A DNA stretch of 64,000 bases from the NCBI GenBank assembly GCA_037178975.1, contig JASJZH010000004.1, positions 10,602,001 to 10,666,000 of the forward strand. The letters are read 5' to 3'. The notes beneath the pieces are model-generated. The model saw nothing but the letters and a program-made list of their open reading frames with translations, was not told the DNA's origin and made no database searches. The translations under genes were made by a program, and so were the position numbers. This document shows, one piece after another, positions 34,561-45,017 of the stretch. This stretch comes from Oscheius tipulae. Its lineage: Eukaryota > Nematoda > Chromadorea > Rhabditida > Rhabditidae. How positions within the stretch are numbered: position 1 is the first letter of the stretch; each line of letters opens with the position of its first letter.

Positions 34561-37500
34561 CTATGTCTGCTTTGGCTTGCACGTAATAGAGAAAATGACT
34601 CGGAAGATGGCTACAGCAATCTCTACAAAGGTCATGGCACAGATTCCCATCAGAACTCCCAACAGGCCGCCGAGACTTCCAATCAGGTCGTTTAGCTGAA
34701 ATTCAGGCTTTCTGTCCCTGTCTCTAGGCTCACCGTCATGGTCGGCGCCTCCTGGAAGAGGTTATATATCAGCTGTGGCTTGTTGATGATCACAGTGACA
34801 GTGTCCGAAGTGTTCCCTTGACAGTAGGTCAGATCTTGACCGCTCTGTCCCAGACAGTTCGGACTGAGGAATCTGTAGTCGCCCTTGGACCAGGTGATCT
34901 CGTAGTCGGTATTGGAACACGGGAGGGGACAGACACAGCTTGGCCACCCCGATGGGTCTCCCTTTTCAGCGACCGCGTCGTCAATGCAGGTCACTGAAAT
35001 TGACTCTTTGACAAGAAAGGACAGAAAACTGACTGTTGGAAACAACACAAGAATCTGCGTCGGATGGCATCGGGTATCTGGGATCCATACAGTCACAGGC
35101 CTCTTGAATCATGTCCTGGTAGCAGGACCTCAAACAGCCATCGGTTGTGTAAGTTCCAGGGAAGTAGAAGGCTTTGACTTCAGAGATGTCCTTGACACAG
35201 GTACCGTACTGGTTTCCAAGACGGGTGTATTCGTTCTGAAGAACAGTTGACTCCCGCTCTCTATCTCTGTCTCTCTGTCTTTTTGTTTCTCTGTCTCTCT
35301 GCCTCTGTATGGAGCCATTGGAAGTCTCACGGCCCGCTTCCTCTCGATATCTTCCCTCGCCAACAAACAAGCGCACAGCTATTGCAGAGATATTGAACTC
35401 GGAACCGTACCAACATGCTATTCATTCCCGGTCTAATGTTCCCCGAGGAGAGTTGTTGAATGTTTACTAGTCCGCGAAGTCTAGACGAACTCGACACGAT
35501 ATCGTGCAATGAATACACTATGGTTATGGCAGAAGCATTCTCTGTAGCCCATATATAGTTACGTGATGCCTCCACTCTGGCTTTCCCCTTTTGCCCAAAA
35601 GCGGGGAACGCCGGAGGCAACATTACTCTGAACTGTATCTACCTGTCCCTCTGTGTCCCTGGCTCTACGTCTCTCTGTCCTCTGACTTTCTACCTCTCTG
35701 CTCCTTTGTCTCTTTACTACTGTCTTTCTGCCTCTCATACTCACCCTATGAGGGAAGAACATGACCTCACTGTTCGGCTCGGCATTGTACCGGATCGACT
35801 CGGACATGATGTAGTCAGTTTGAAAGTGAATGAAAACCAGGATAGCTGCAGTATCTGTCCACTTGGCGTACTCATCCTGGTTCAGTTTGAGACGGGCTCT
35901 TAGACCTGAAAGAGCCTGATTTGGTCTAGTCTGTCTCTGTCATTGTGGCTGTCAATGTACCGTACCTCCTTCATACTCTGAGGACCGGACGTTATACTTC
36001 CTACTGTTGTTGAAATGATTGAAAGTAAAACAATTGCCCAGTACGACATCGTTCCATTGGTAGAAATCTTTCCTAGAAGAACAAAAGTTCCATGAATGGG
36101 ATGTAACCTACTCCAAGTCCAGTTCCTTCTCTTCAAAAGCAGCACTAGAGAACATGTCATCAAACTGCCAGCTCATAGCTGTCCGATTCTCTTCGGGCAG
36201 GGTTCCGATCATGAAGGGAACCATGTCTGAGATCTGGGCTGGAGTGGCGAGAAGACCTTGAAGGATCTGGAACCAGTAGTCAGAGAGCCTGCCTCTGTCT
36301 CTGTCTATCTTTGTCTCTCTCTCTTACCGGTAGCATAGTCATGTCCATTCTTCCATAAATTGTTTCCATAACTTGTTTGATGATCACATCTGAACCCTAT
36401 GTCTTTTTCGAAACCAGGTAAACTCACTCAGATCACAGTAAGTATCAGTCCACTGCTTTGAACAGTTACAGAAGACTCCTCCGATGGTCTCATTAGTTCC
36501 ACTGATACATACGGCTCCAGGATCCTTCATGTTACACTGACTAGCCACTGAATTTCCATTGGCGTCTTTGAGGGTCTTGTTGCAGTAGTTGATAACTGGG
36601 CTCTTGATTTGGATTTGTGCCTGGCGTACTCACTTTTCTCGCAGTTAGTACCCTCAGTTCCAAAGGTACAGGCACAGCTGTACCCTCCAAAGAAATGAGA
36701 ACAATTGCCACCGTATTCGCAAGGATTATCCAGTTCAACACAGAAGTTTCGCTCTGGAAAAAGTTTTAGGAGCAGAAGAGCCTCTGTTCCTCTGTCTTTC
36801 TGTCTCTCTCTCTTTGTCTCTTTGTCTCTTTGCTTCTCTGTCTCTCTATCGCTCTTACCATCACCACACAAAGTCCCAGTATACCCTGGGGCACATTGAC
36901 ACTCCGTGTAGATTTCAATCCCAGTTCCCATATTCATACAGGTCCCATTGATGCAAGGATCCGCATATTCACAGACATTGATATCTGAAATCAGTTTCCA
37001 GCCTTCTCCCCCGTACTGTCTCACCAGCACAATTGGTTGTCGGATTGTAATACTTCAGGCAATGGCAGATGGGTCCCGAAGCCGTGTCCTCACAGGTCCC
37101 TCCGTATAGACATGTCGTCGTCGGGCATTTTAGAGCCACTGAAAAATTCTACGGTAAGAAGTTTGTGGCCTCTATTTCCGCCTGGTGCACTCTCTCTCGT
37201 CGCCCTAGGCGACCAAGTTTTTCTACGGGGGAGGCAGAGACAAAAAGAATAAACATCTTGGACAGCGTCTCTCGCGTCGAATGAATAATTTAAAGGGCAT
37301 AGTGGAGTAGAGAGAAGGAAGTGAGACTGAGAAGGGATCAGAGACCGGATTCTGACAGTATACAGAGGGACAAAAACTTACCTTCACAATTCTCTCCAGT
37401 ATACCCAGTACCGCAGACACAACTATAACTCGACTGATCCGCTGCAGGAGTACATGTTCCATTACCACACTTTCCGAGACAGATGTTATTCTCTGAAACT

Positions 37501-39072
37501 TTTGTGTACCATCTATTCAATTTTCCCTACTTGTACAAGCAGTCGTCCCATTGCCTGTATAGGTTGGTGAAAGACAGAGACACATAAAGCCGTTTGCAAA
37601 AGCTCCTCCGGGATTAACAGAGACACATCTGCCGCCTCCTGTCGCAGTTTGACAGAAGTCACTAGTGTACAAAGAGGTCTTGTTGGTACAGCCAAAAGTG
37701 GCAGGCCCTGAAAGGAACTTTATCGGGGTTACAATAAGTTGTCTTTGTCTTTCTGTCACTCTCTGCCGTACCTATTGGAGGATTGATGGAGACTATGACA
37801 GACTCATTGGCTAATCCGCAATGTTCCTTGATTCCTTTCGAATAATCATTTCCTGGACATCCGTCGTCATTTAAACTCTTGTCGCAGTTATTTTTCGTGA
37901 CATTTGGAAGATTGTTCTTGTTAGACAAGTAGCACGTGTCGTTGATTAGGCCTGTAACAATGTCAATCTGTTATCCTGCCAACTGACTAGTCATGGTCCA
38001 CGGCGGTATTTTGGTGCTGGATGTCAGGAGAGCTTGGCACTTGGTATTTGTCATACTATCACTTTGGTGTGCCTCATAGACGGAAGAAACTGACAGGACA
38101 CTTTGATCAAGCTCCAGACAGAGGGTAGTATCGATGGTGGAGTCTGAAGTTAGAGTATAGTACTCTAGACACGTTCAAACCATAGGAATAGGTCCAGAGT
38201 TCACAGTTCCGACCATAGTAGCCGGAATTGCAGGTACAGAGGTAGTTCTGGTGGTTCAGAACATCTGAACAGGTTCCCTGACCGCTACAATCGATTCCAA
38301 GACAGACGTTCTTGTCTAAAGCGTCGCGTTACTGTAGTAGCTGTCCCTCTATTTCTCTGTTATTCTGTCTCCTTGTGTAATTGTATTTCTGTCCCCATGT
38401 CTCTGACTTTCGGACTTTGTCTCTCTGACTCTCTGTATCTATGTCTTTTTCTCCCGCTGTCTCTCTATCACGCTGTCTCAGGGTATTTATGTCTTTCTGT
38501 CTCTCTGTTTCTATGTCTCTGTCTCTCTATCTCTTTCTGAACGTACAAGTACAATCCTGGTCAATATACCCAGCCGGACAGTTACAGGTATAAGTCGTAT
38601 TGTCAGTGCTGTCACACTTTCCTCCATTTTGGCATGGGTCAACGACGCAAGGATTCGTACTCACTGAAATAGTATCTCTTGTTCAGAAGCGACGTTCGCT
38701 TACCCATAGCACAGTCTGTCCCTGTCCAACCAGGAGCACATTGACAGACTGCTCCCAAGTCTGTAGCGGTACAGTTGAACTGTATCGCGTTGTCACAAGG
38801 GAATGGGTCACATGGATCGATTTCTGGAAACTGTAGATTCAAAAAGAGAATTTCAAGAATCTACCTGTCGCACAGTCTGAACCAGTCCACCTTGGTTGAC
38901 AGACACAGACACCCGGAGATGTACAGGAATAGCTTCCTGTATCTTGCGGAGCAGCTGGATTCAGGGAACAAAGACCGTAATTCTGGCATCCATGAGGCGG
39001 ATAGTCTGGATCATCAACAATTTGGGATATGAGGGAGGGAAAGACGCCGAGGAGCAGCCAGAAGAAACGCAT
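34561..39072 (-). CDS. EGAS-like protein 3: EGF modules plus DEG/ENaC domain (minus strand)
   Basis: Read on the minus strand, it opens MRFFWLLLGVFPSLISQ (signal peptide) followed by YPPHGCQNYGLCSLN, the same first module as EGAS-like 2. EGF-like modules follow (CQCAPGWTGTDC, CVCGTGYTGENC, CTFGTEGTNC), then the channel domain with [27 protein letters not shown] and [19 protein letters not shown]. The final exon reads [20 protein letters not shown] and MTFVEIAVAIFRVIF before a short Lys tail. The filter position is G-I-C. Its last exon and first module are closest to EGAS-like 2, and the two share extra intron sequence upstream of the [14 protein letters not shown] exon. Introns around 36770-36860 and 38330-38545 are GTCTCT/AGAGAC microsatellite. 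Confidence 0.86.
38335..38545. repeat. Long GTCTCT/AGAGAC microsatellite intron
   Basis: This EGAS-like 3 intron is made almost wholly of imperfect TCTCTGTCTCT units. It is the longest example of the AGAGAC/GTCTCT filler; others include introns at 3333-3415, 8694-8755, 17473-17618, 23318-23430, 27478-27590, 29997-30110, 36770-36860 and 52777-52902, on either strand. Confidence 0.8.
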
Positions 39073-40228
39073 TTGTCGAAATAGATGACCTCCTGGGCGG
39101 GACTCTTTTTGCTGGCTGGAAAATTATGCATGGGGGTGAAGAAATTGGTCCAGGCAACCGATTTTTGGTCTTTGCCTGTAGAAAATGGACATATCCGCAG
39201 CAAAACAGAAAGACAGAGAGACAGAAATACAGAGAGATTGAGAAGCTGAGGAGACAGAGAGAAAGACCTCGAAAGTCGTCCATCCTGGTCCAAAGATCCT
39301 CTTACAGCAGCTACTTCAGATCCCTCTATTCGTTTGCAATGCTCAATATGCTGTCCTCTTCTTCAGTAACATGCCTGAAAACTGACAAGAATCGAAAGGT
39401 GTACATAGATTTTTTTTTACAAGTTTTGACAAAAAAAAACCGATCCCTCAACACCTCTGGATTACTCGGAACTATCCCAGACCCTAATCAAGATAGATAG
39501 GTTGGAACAAGCATAATTACCAAGCGGAATTACCTTGTTCTCTTTTATATAATGTTTGTACATATATTATTGCTCTCGTGTCAATAGCGAGACAGTCTTG
39601 ATTAGTAGCTGCCCCAATAAAGGTTGTAACCTTTGCTCGTCTATCTACTGTCGTCTCTACCACAATGGTATCTACCGGAGATACAACACTAATCAAGATA
39701 GATAGATCTGTCCCTGTCCAACCAGGAGCACATTGACAGACTGCTCCCAAGTCTGTAGCGGTACAACTATCCGAGACCCTAATCAAGATAGATAGAGTAC
39801 GGTTAGCGAAAGATGGCGCGAAAGAGTTGGACAGCGATATTAGAAGAAAGTTGCAAGTTCTGAGCAGAAGAGTGACATATGAGAAAGTTAGAAATACCAG
39901 ACCTTGGGTAGCAGAAGACGAGAACACAGCAGCACAAGCAACGAACTGACGATCCAACTTACTGGAAGCGAGCAACTCTGGAGAACTTGACAGGACTTCA
40001 CAAGTCGAAGACAAAGGAAGCTGTAAGTGAAACGGGGAAAGATTGGATTTGACAAGTCAGGCAGATGTTCGAACTTTCTGCTTTAGATATTATCCTTTGG
40101 AGATTGCCTTTTCTCTTGTTTTCCTACCAGTTCCCCATTATTATCTCCTATCTGAACACCTGCTCTCTTTCACGCCCTTCCTGCATTAATTTCATCCTCA
40201 CGTCGGTCATTGTGCTCTTATTGGCAGC
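39073..40228. other. Repeat-rich spacer with a copied EGF-exon fragment
   Basis: Between EGAS-like 3 and Sre gene D. Three copies of CTAATCAAGATAGATAG lie at about 39484, 39689 and 39779. Between the second and third lies a 59-nt exact copy of an EGAS-like 3 exon. A TATATAAAAGAGAAC-like stretch (reverse strand, about 39540) hints at an old solo LTR, but no protein-coding retroelement is visible. An AGAGAC tract covers about 39200-39260. Confidence 0.5.
39471..39795. repeat. Triplicated 17-nt repeat bracketing a duplicated EGF-exon fragment
   Basis: The outer copies extend to a shared ~30-nt unit (ACTATCC-AGACCC followed by TAATCAAGATAGATAG) at 39471-39500 and 39766-39795, with a shorter copy at 39688-39705. 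The segment 39707-39765 is identical over 59 nt, same orientation, to 38715-38773 in the CQCAPGWTGTDC exon of EGAS-like 3. Confidence 0.8.
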
Positions 40229-41943
40229 ATGCTCCAATATATTATACCTTCTTCGTCAGCACAAGTCCAACTCCAGGCTTTATTTATTATTGAAGCAGCC
40301 TTAATTTTCCTGAACATGATATTGTTCGCATGGATGCTCGCAGTTGCTTTTCGAATCCAGATCCATGTCAATTTGAAAGTATGTCAGAGAGACAGAGACA
40401 AAATTGCTCTCTTTCAGGTCCTGATCCTACTGGTTATGATCCAATACTACATTTCTCTGACCTCTAGACTGGGTATAATCTGTCTGGAATCGGGCCTCTT
40501 TGGCCCTCCACTACCAGAGACCCACTGGCTTCCAATATTTCTCAGCTTTTCGCGATGCTATCACATGACATTGACTCTTTCAACGTGAGTTGTAATCATT
40601 CCAACCAATGGTTAACTATGTTATAGGCCGCTCTGGCTGTATCTTGAACGCTCACTGGCCATGTACTTCATTCGCGATTATGAAAAACAGCCACGCAGGT
40701 GGATTTCTGTCGTGCTGACAGTGGTTTCCTCGTTGTATTCGCTGTCTGGGAGTGCTTCTTTCACGTTCAGTGAGTCAGTCTCTGTCATTGTGAACTCTTT
40801 CAGACTGGCAGGACTGGGAACACCTTGTCTTCCTTGCCGGGATTACTGGAATCATCGGTTGCATAGTGAGTCATTAGCCCTACTGTTATCATCTTAAGTG
40901 TTCAGCTCTTCTACCGTCTAAAAACCCAAGTCGAGAGACAGTACGCTGAACTAAACCAGAGGCACAGAACCTGTTCTCTACCGTACTCTTTGAGCATACG
41001 CTTTCAGCTACAGGAGAATATTAGATCTACAAAGGTTGGTTCTCTCTGACCATAATTTTATTGGTGACCATATATCCTTGCTAGAGTCCCTCGAACATAG
41101 AGTTCTTCTAAAAACAGTGCTCAGCATACATAGAACACTTAGATAGCACACGTCCTTCTCCACTAATTAGATACCATGTTCGTAGTTATCGTCAATTATG
41201 TGACATTCTCGTACAAGGGTAGAGATCGAGTTCTTGAGTCTCTATGCAGTTAGAAATGTCAAAAATTCTCTTTCAGCCTTAACTTCTAGCTCAAGTAAGA
41301 GTAACCGGTAACACGCTGACAATGCAACCTGTAAGCTAAAGAGCTGGTCAGCAAAAAATGATCACAATCTATGGGTGAATAGACATGTCATGTCACTACC
41401 CACTCGCAAAACCTGCAACCATTTACCACCTCAGGACCTATACTTTAGTTTACTAGTCCACTAGATAGATTCAGTGAATGTGGTGGGGCAAAAAAGCAGA
41501 CACTCTTGACGGAAGCTATAGCAGACTCTAGACTATCCCTCCAATTTCTAGAAACTTCAGGATGAACCAATGGATACCACACGATTCCAGATAATCGTCC
41601 ACGGGATAGTAGCCCTCGGTACTATTAACGTAGCCGGCTTTGTCTTCTTCTTCCTCGCTCACGCGGACAATGCCAACATATGGTTTGGTAAGAAGAATGT
41701 CCAGCTCCTTGACGTCTGCTTCAATCTCTACGTCACTGTGTAAGCGTACCCATTAATTACTTAGTAGAAAGCTTCAGAAACGGAGTAATAATAGCTGTCG
41801 GCATGCTCTATCACAATGACTACATAATCTCCCTGGTTCGGAGCATGATGCTGGGAGATCCGAAGCCCTCGGCAAGGAAAGCTGACGATGGACAGGTTTA
41901 TTTCCTGCAGCTCACACAGCAGTGGGCTGCCACGCTTGTATAG
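40229..41943 (+). CDS. Sre-type chemoreceptor D
   Basis: About seven exons. Exon 1 (40229-40378) ends at HVNLK exactly where Sre genes B and C place their first intron. It continues VLILLVMIQYYISLTSRL, LYLERSLAMYFIRDYEKQ (Sre ER..A...I.DYE motif), SLSIRFQLQEN, MLYHNDYIISLVRSM and ends VYFLQLTQQWAATLV. One intron (about 41035-41551) is over 500 nt with nothing recognisable in it; the rest are short. The N-terminus is the least certain part: the ATG at 40229 gives the best alignment, but an alternative upstream frame is open from 40065. It is the most divergent of the four intact Sre genes. Confidence 0.8.
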
Positions 41944-42389
41944 GAGTGGTATCTTTTGGGAGGCACTTGGTGCTGCTAATTTGCATGTATAAATGTTTCT
42001 ATTGTTCCCGAGTGATAGGGAGACAGTGACAGAAAAGTACGTGAGGGTAACCGTAGCCGGAACGGGATAGAGAGAGACAGTGAGTGTCTTAGAAAACCTC
42101 ACTTGCCCTCTCCAACATAGTGCCAGCCTTCTGAGATGTATCCTGCTGTGAGAAAATTGGATCAGTGGAATAAGGCAAGGCTCAAGAAAACATGGGCTGG
42201 AGATGACAAGGCTACCATATAAAGGCGAAAGTGTCCAGTCGGGAACCTCGGAAATGACAAACCTCCGACACCTAACACCCCTTGATTTTCAACCAAATTC
42301 GCTGATTTATGGCCTGTTTCTGTAGAAAAGTACAGAAAAAAGGTAGCAACCAAATCGTATCTTTATAGACAAAAAAAAATCAAAACAAA
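41944..42389. other. Intergenic region
   Basis: No gene or notable repeat seen. Confidence 0.4.
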
Positions 42390-44323
42390 CTAAGACTGGT
42401 CAAGTCGTCGTTTTTTCGTGTCCGGCGGTCCCACGTGATTAGTCGACGTCGTCAGAGCCATCATGATCCTTCTAGCGACGTCTACTCTGCAATTTTCAGA
42501 GTAAATCTATAATTTTTGGTGCTAACCTCTTATGTGCCTCGATCTTCTTCAGCTCCTCGCCCACGAGACGGCCGAAACAGAGCGGTCCGATGTTGTCCTC
42601 ATTCTTCAGCGACTCGATGATGTCCAGTGGCACTTGGTCCTTGTTGGGGTGCTAAAAAAGAACGTTATTTCGACTTTTGATGATATTTTTGGATGAAATC
42701 GTCTACGAGCTTGAAAATGAAAGTTTTGCTGGGGTTTTACGAGATCATGACTATAAACCTGAAGTATTTCGGCCAATTTGAAGGAGATTTCTGTAAGTGA
42801 ACACAAATGGCCAGAAACGGGAAGCTTCTAGGCATTTTTAGGGAGCCTTTGCTTGAGAAATAACACAATTTGGTCAGTTTCGCATGCAAGAAATCGCCAA
42901 ATGACCTCAGGACGAAAGTTCAGCAGAGAGAGAGGGGTCGCGCAGATTATAGAAAATCAACAGGAGCATCCTTACGTACAGCCCAAAATTGTTCGAAATG
43001 TTCAAGGAGTCGCGCAAATCGCTATGAATACAAAAGAGGAAAGCTTTTGGAGTAAGAAAAGGGGTTGCGTGAAAGTTTTTGATGGCAGTGGTCCAGTTGA
43101 CCATTGGTTTGCAATCTTTGGTATCGGACCGGGCCCTGAAATCTCTTCGGACCTTCAAATTTTGAAGATCGAAGTTAGAAAAATATACCCATTCTGGGCC
43201 AACACGCGCTGCAAAAAGACTTCCGAGAGTGTTTACAAACGTTTTATGAGAAGATGGAAAGATTTATCCAGTTGGGGTCGAGCCCGACACCTATTGCTTT
43301 GTAGTCGGAGCGCTAGTCAGTTACCAATGAATAGCGGCAGTGAGCTCGGTAAAAATGAGAGAAAATACGTAAAATACGAGAGTTCCCTCACCTGATTGAT
43401 TTCCTTCAAGGAAGAAGCCTCCGGCCACGGAGACAAGCTGATCAGACCCATCTTTACCGTATCAGCTCCATGGTGGAAAGCCGTCTCCATACATCCGGCG
43501 TCGATTTTGATTTCTTCATCCAGTAGGGCTGTTTCGGTCGTCGGAAGCAGTTCCACAGGAACGGGGACAAATTCCTGATCGGGAAGACGAAGACGACCCG
43601 ACTTGAAGCTCTTCAACTGCTCGGCAAGAGTCTTGGCCACCTCGCGGTGCTCTTCTGGTACTGAAAGCGTGGTTTTTGAACCAGAACATCGAGAAGAAGT
43701 GGCAAAAAAGGGGAGAAAATGTACCCACATTCCAGCAGATAGGCCTCGAACTCTGCCTGATGATTTCGAATCGACTTCGGCTTCTTCGGGGGAATTGGAG
43801 CTGGAGCTGGTGACTCCATGGCTGGAGGCATTCGTCTTTTCTCTTTGCGCAGGAACGGAGACAGTGGAACATGCTGGCTGGCTGGAGGGAACGGCACGAG
43901 GGAATGATTACCGTATACGCCACCATAATACGGTGGGTTTTGGAGAGGAGGGAAGGGGCGGCCTGAAAAATAGGAAGGTTAGTCACCGAGATAACCGGTA
44001 AGTTAGGTCCCTAAAACAGCAAATTGCTTTTCAGGGCTTGCTCTAGCCTCTTACCGACCGTTTGGTTGATTATTTCTGGTAAAATGTGGAAAACCAACTC
44101 AAAAACGAGAAATTAGAGAGGCCCAGACTTTTGTCATAGAATAATAACATCCTCCGACTTCCACACCTCTGCTCCACAAAAAGTGAACCAAAACAAGCTT
44201 ACCGAAATCTGAATAGCCGTAGCCATGCCCCATGTTACCGTACATGTCCGTGTAACCGTCTCCACTCACGTAGCACTCGTCAATCGAATCCGTACGGCCG
44301 TAGCCGTAATCGTCCCATGACAT
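42390..44323 (-). CDS. Uncharacterised protein with Gly/Tyr-rich start and possible BESS-like C-terminal helix
   Basis: I do not recognise this gene. Five exons (44203-44323, 43729-43962, 43392-43660, 42527-42651, 42390-42486) total 846 nt, 281 aa, with consistent phases. The N-terminus (MSWDDYGYGRTDSIDECYV, then YGNMGHGYGYSDFG) is rich in Gly and Tyr and looks disordered. A Pro-rich segment (APAPIPPKKPK) follows, then a mostly helical middle (FEAYLLELPEEHREVAKTLA). Near the C-terminus, FGRLVGEELKKIEAHKRVDV and RRIMMAL resemble the short BESS-type oligomerisation helix of MADF-family regulators. It ends in a basic nuclear-signal-like stretch, DTKKRRLDQS. A nuclear regulatory role is only an inference. 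Confidence 0.7.
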
Positions 44324-45017
44324 TCTGGGTCTGAAAACATGTTTTTGGTGGAGAAGATGGAAAAGGAGGACAAATTTTGACTTTCAGCGAGGCGGACGAC
44401 AAAACTGTAGCATGGGGTCTTTCCGGTCGATCTGTAACGTTTTTGAAGCTCATTCCGCTGAGGTTTTCGGACGAAATCAATGCTTATTGTGCCACAGCGG
44501 CTGTATACTGTTTCCTGCATGATGTGAATCACGATGAGCACGCATAGGTCCCTTTATTTCAGTAAGCTGATGCAAATACGACGAAGAATAGGTCTAAAAG
44601 GAGAGAAAAGTGGAAAAAAAATTGGAACATTTTCAAATCCAGGCCAACTTCTCGCGGAAACTGGAAGGCTTCGAATTAATTCGTACGCCCTAAGCGCTAT
44701 GATACAATCGTGACGGAACCCATCAAGCGCGGTAAATTTCAAAAGTTTCCGATTTCTGCCTCGAATATTTTTGCTTTGCAATGCTACACAAAGTTGTAGT
44801 TCTTAATCTCCTCTACAACTTTTCTGAACATCCCTAAGCCCAAAAACCACGTTAAAGCTCCAAAAATAGCTCGCAACTAGGTGGCTTGACCAAAAAACTA
44901 GGCAAACACAGGAAACTGAGGATAGTAATCCACCATTAGACAGTAACAGCCAAAAAAAAGAGGACGATTTATACATTTGTGTCCTTTTGAAACGTACACG
45001 TAAGTAAATTTGGCAAT
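44324..45017. other. Intergenic region with palindromic element copy 5
   Basis: Upstream of the unknown minus-strand gene and downstream of malonyl-CoA decarboxylase. The only feature is the dispersed palindromic element at about 44765-44830. Confidence 0.5.
44765..44830. repeat. Dispersed palindromic element, copy 5
   Basis: AAAGTTGTAG, a 14-nt spacer, then CTACAACTTTTCTGAACAT. With copy 6 it has the most regular 10-bp core stem of the family. Confidence 0.75.

Noticed and set aside
38335..38545. Possible CRISPR-like or satellite array
   Set aside because: Units are imperfect 6-8 nt microsatellite without unique spacers, inside an intron of a eukaryotic gene.
39540..39700. Solo LTR of a retrotransposon
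   Set aside because: A TATA-like stretch and short repeats are present, but no paired LTR, primer-binding site or retroviral-type protein remnant could be read. Left as repeat-rich spacer.
43516..43986. Overlapping minus-strand frame of 156 aa
   Set aside because: The five-exon model in the alternative frame keeps phase over all junctions and gives better composition; this frame is a shadow.
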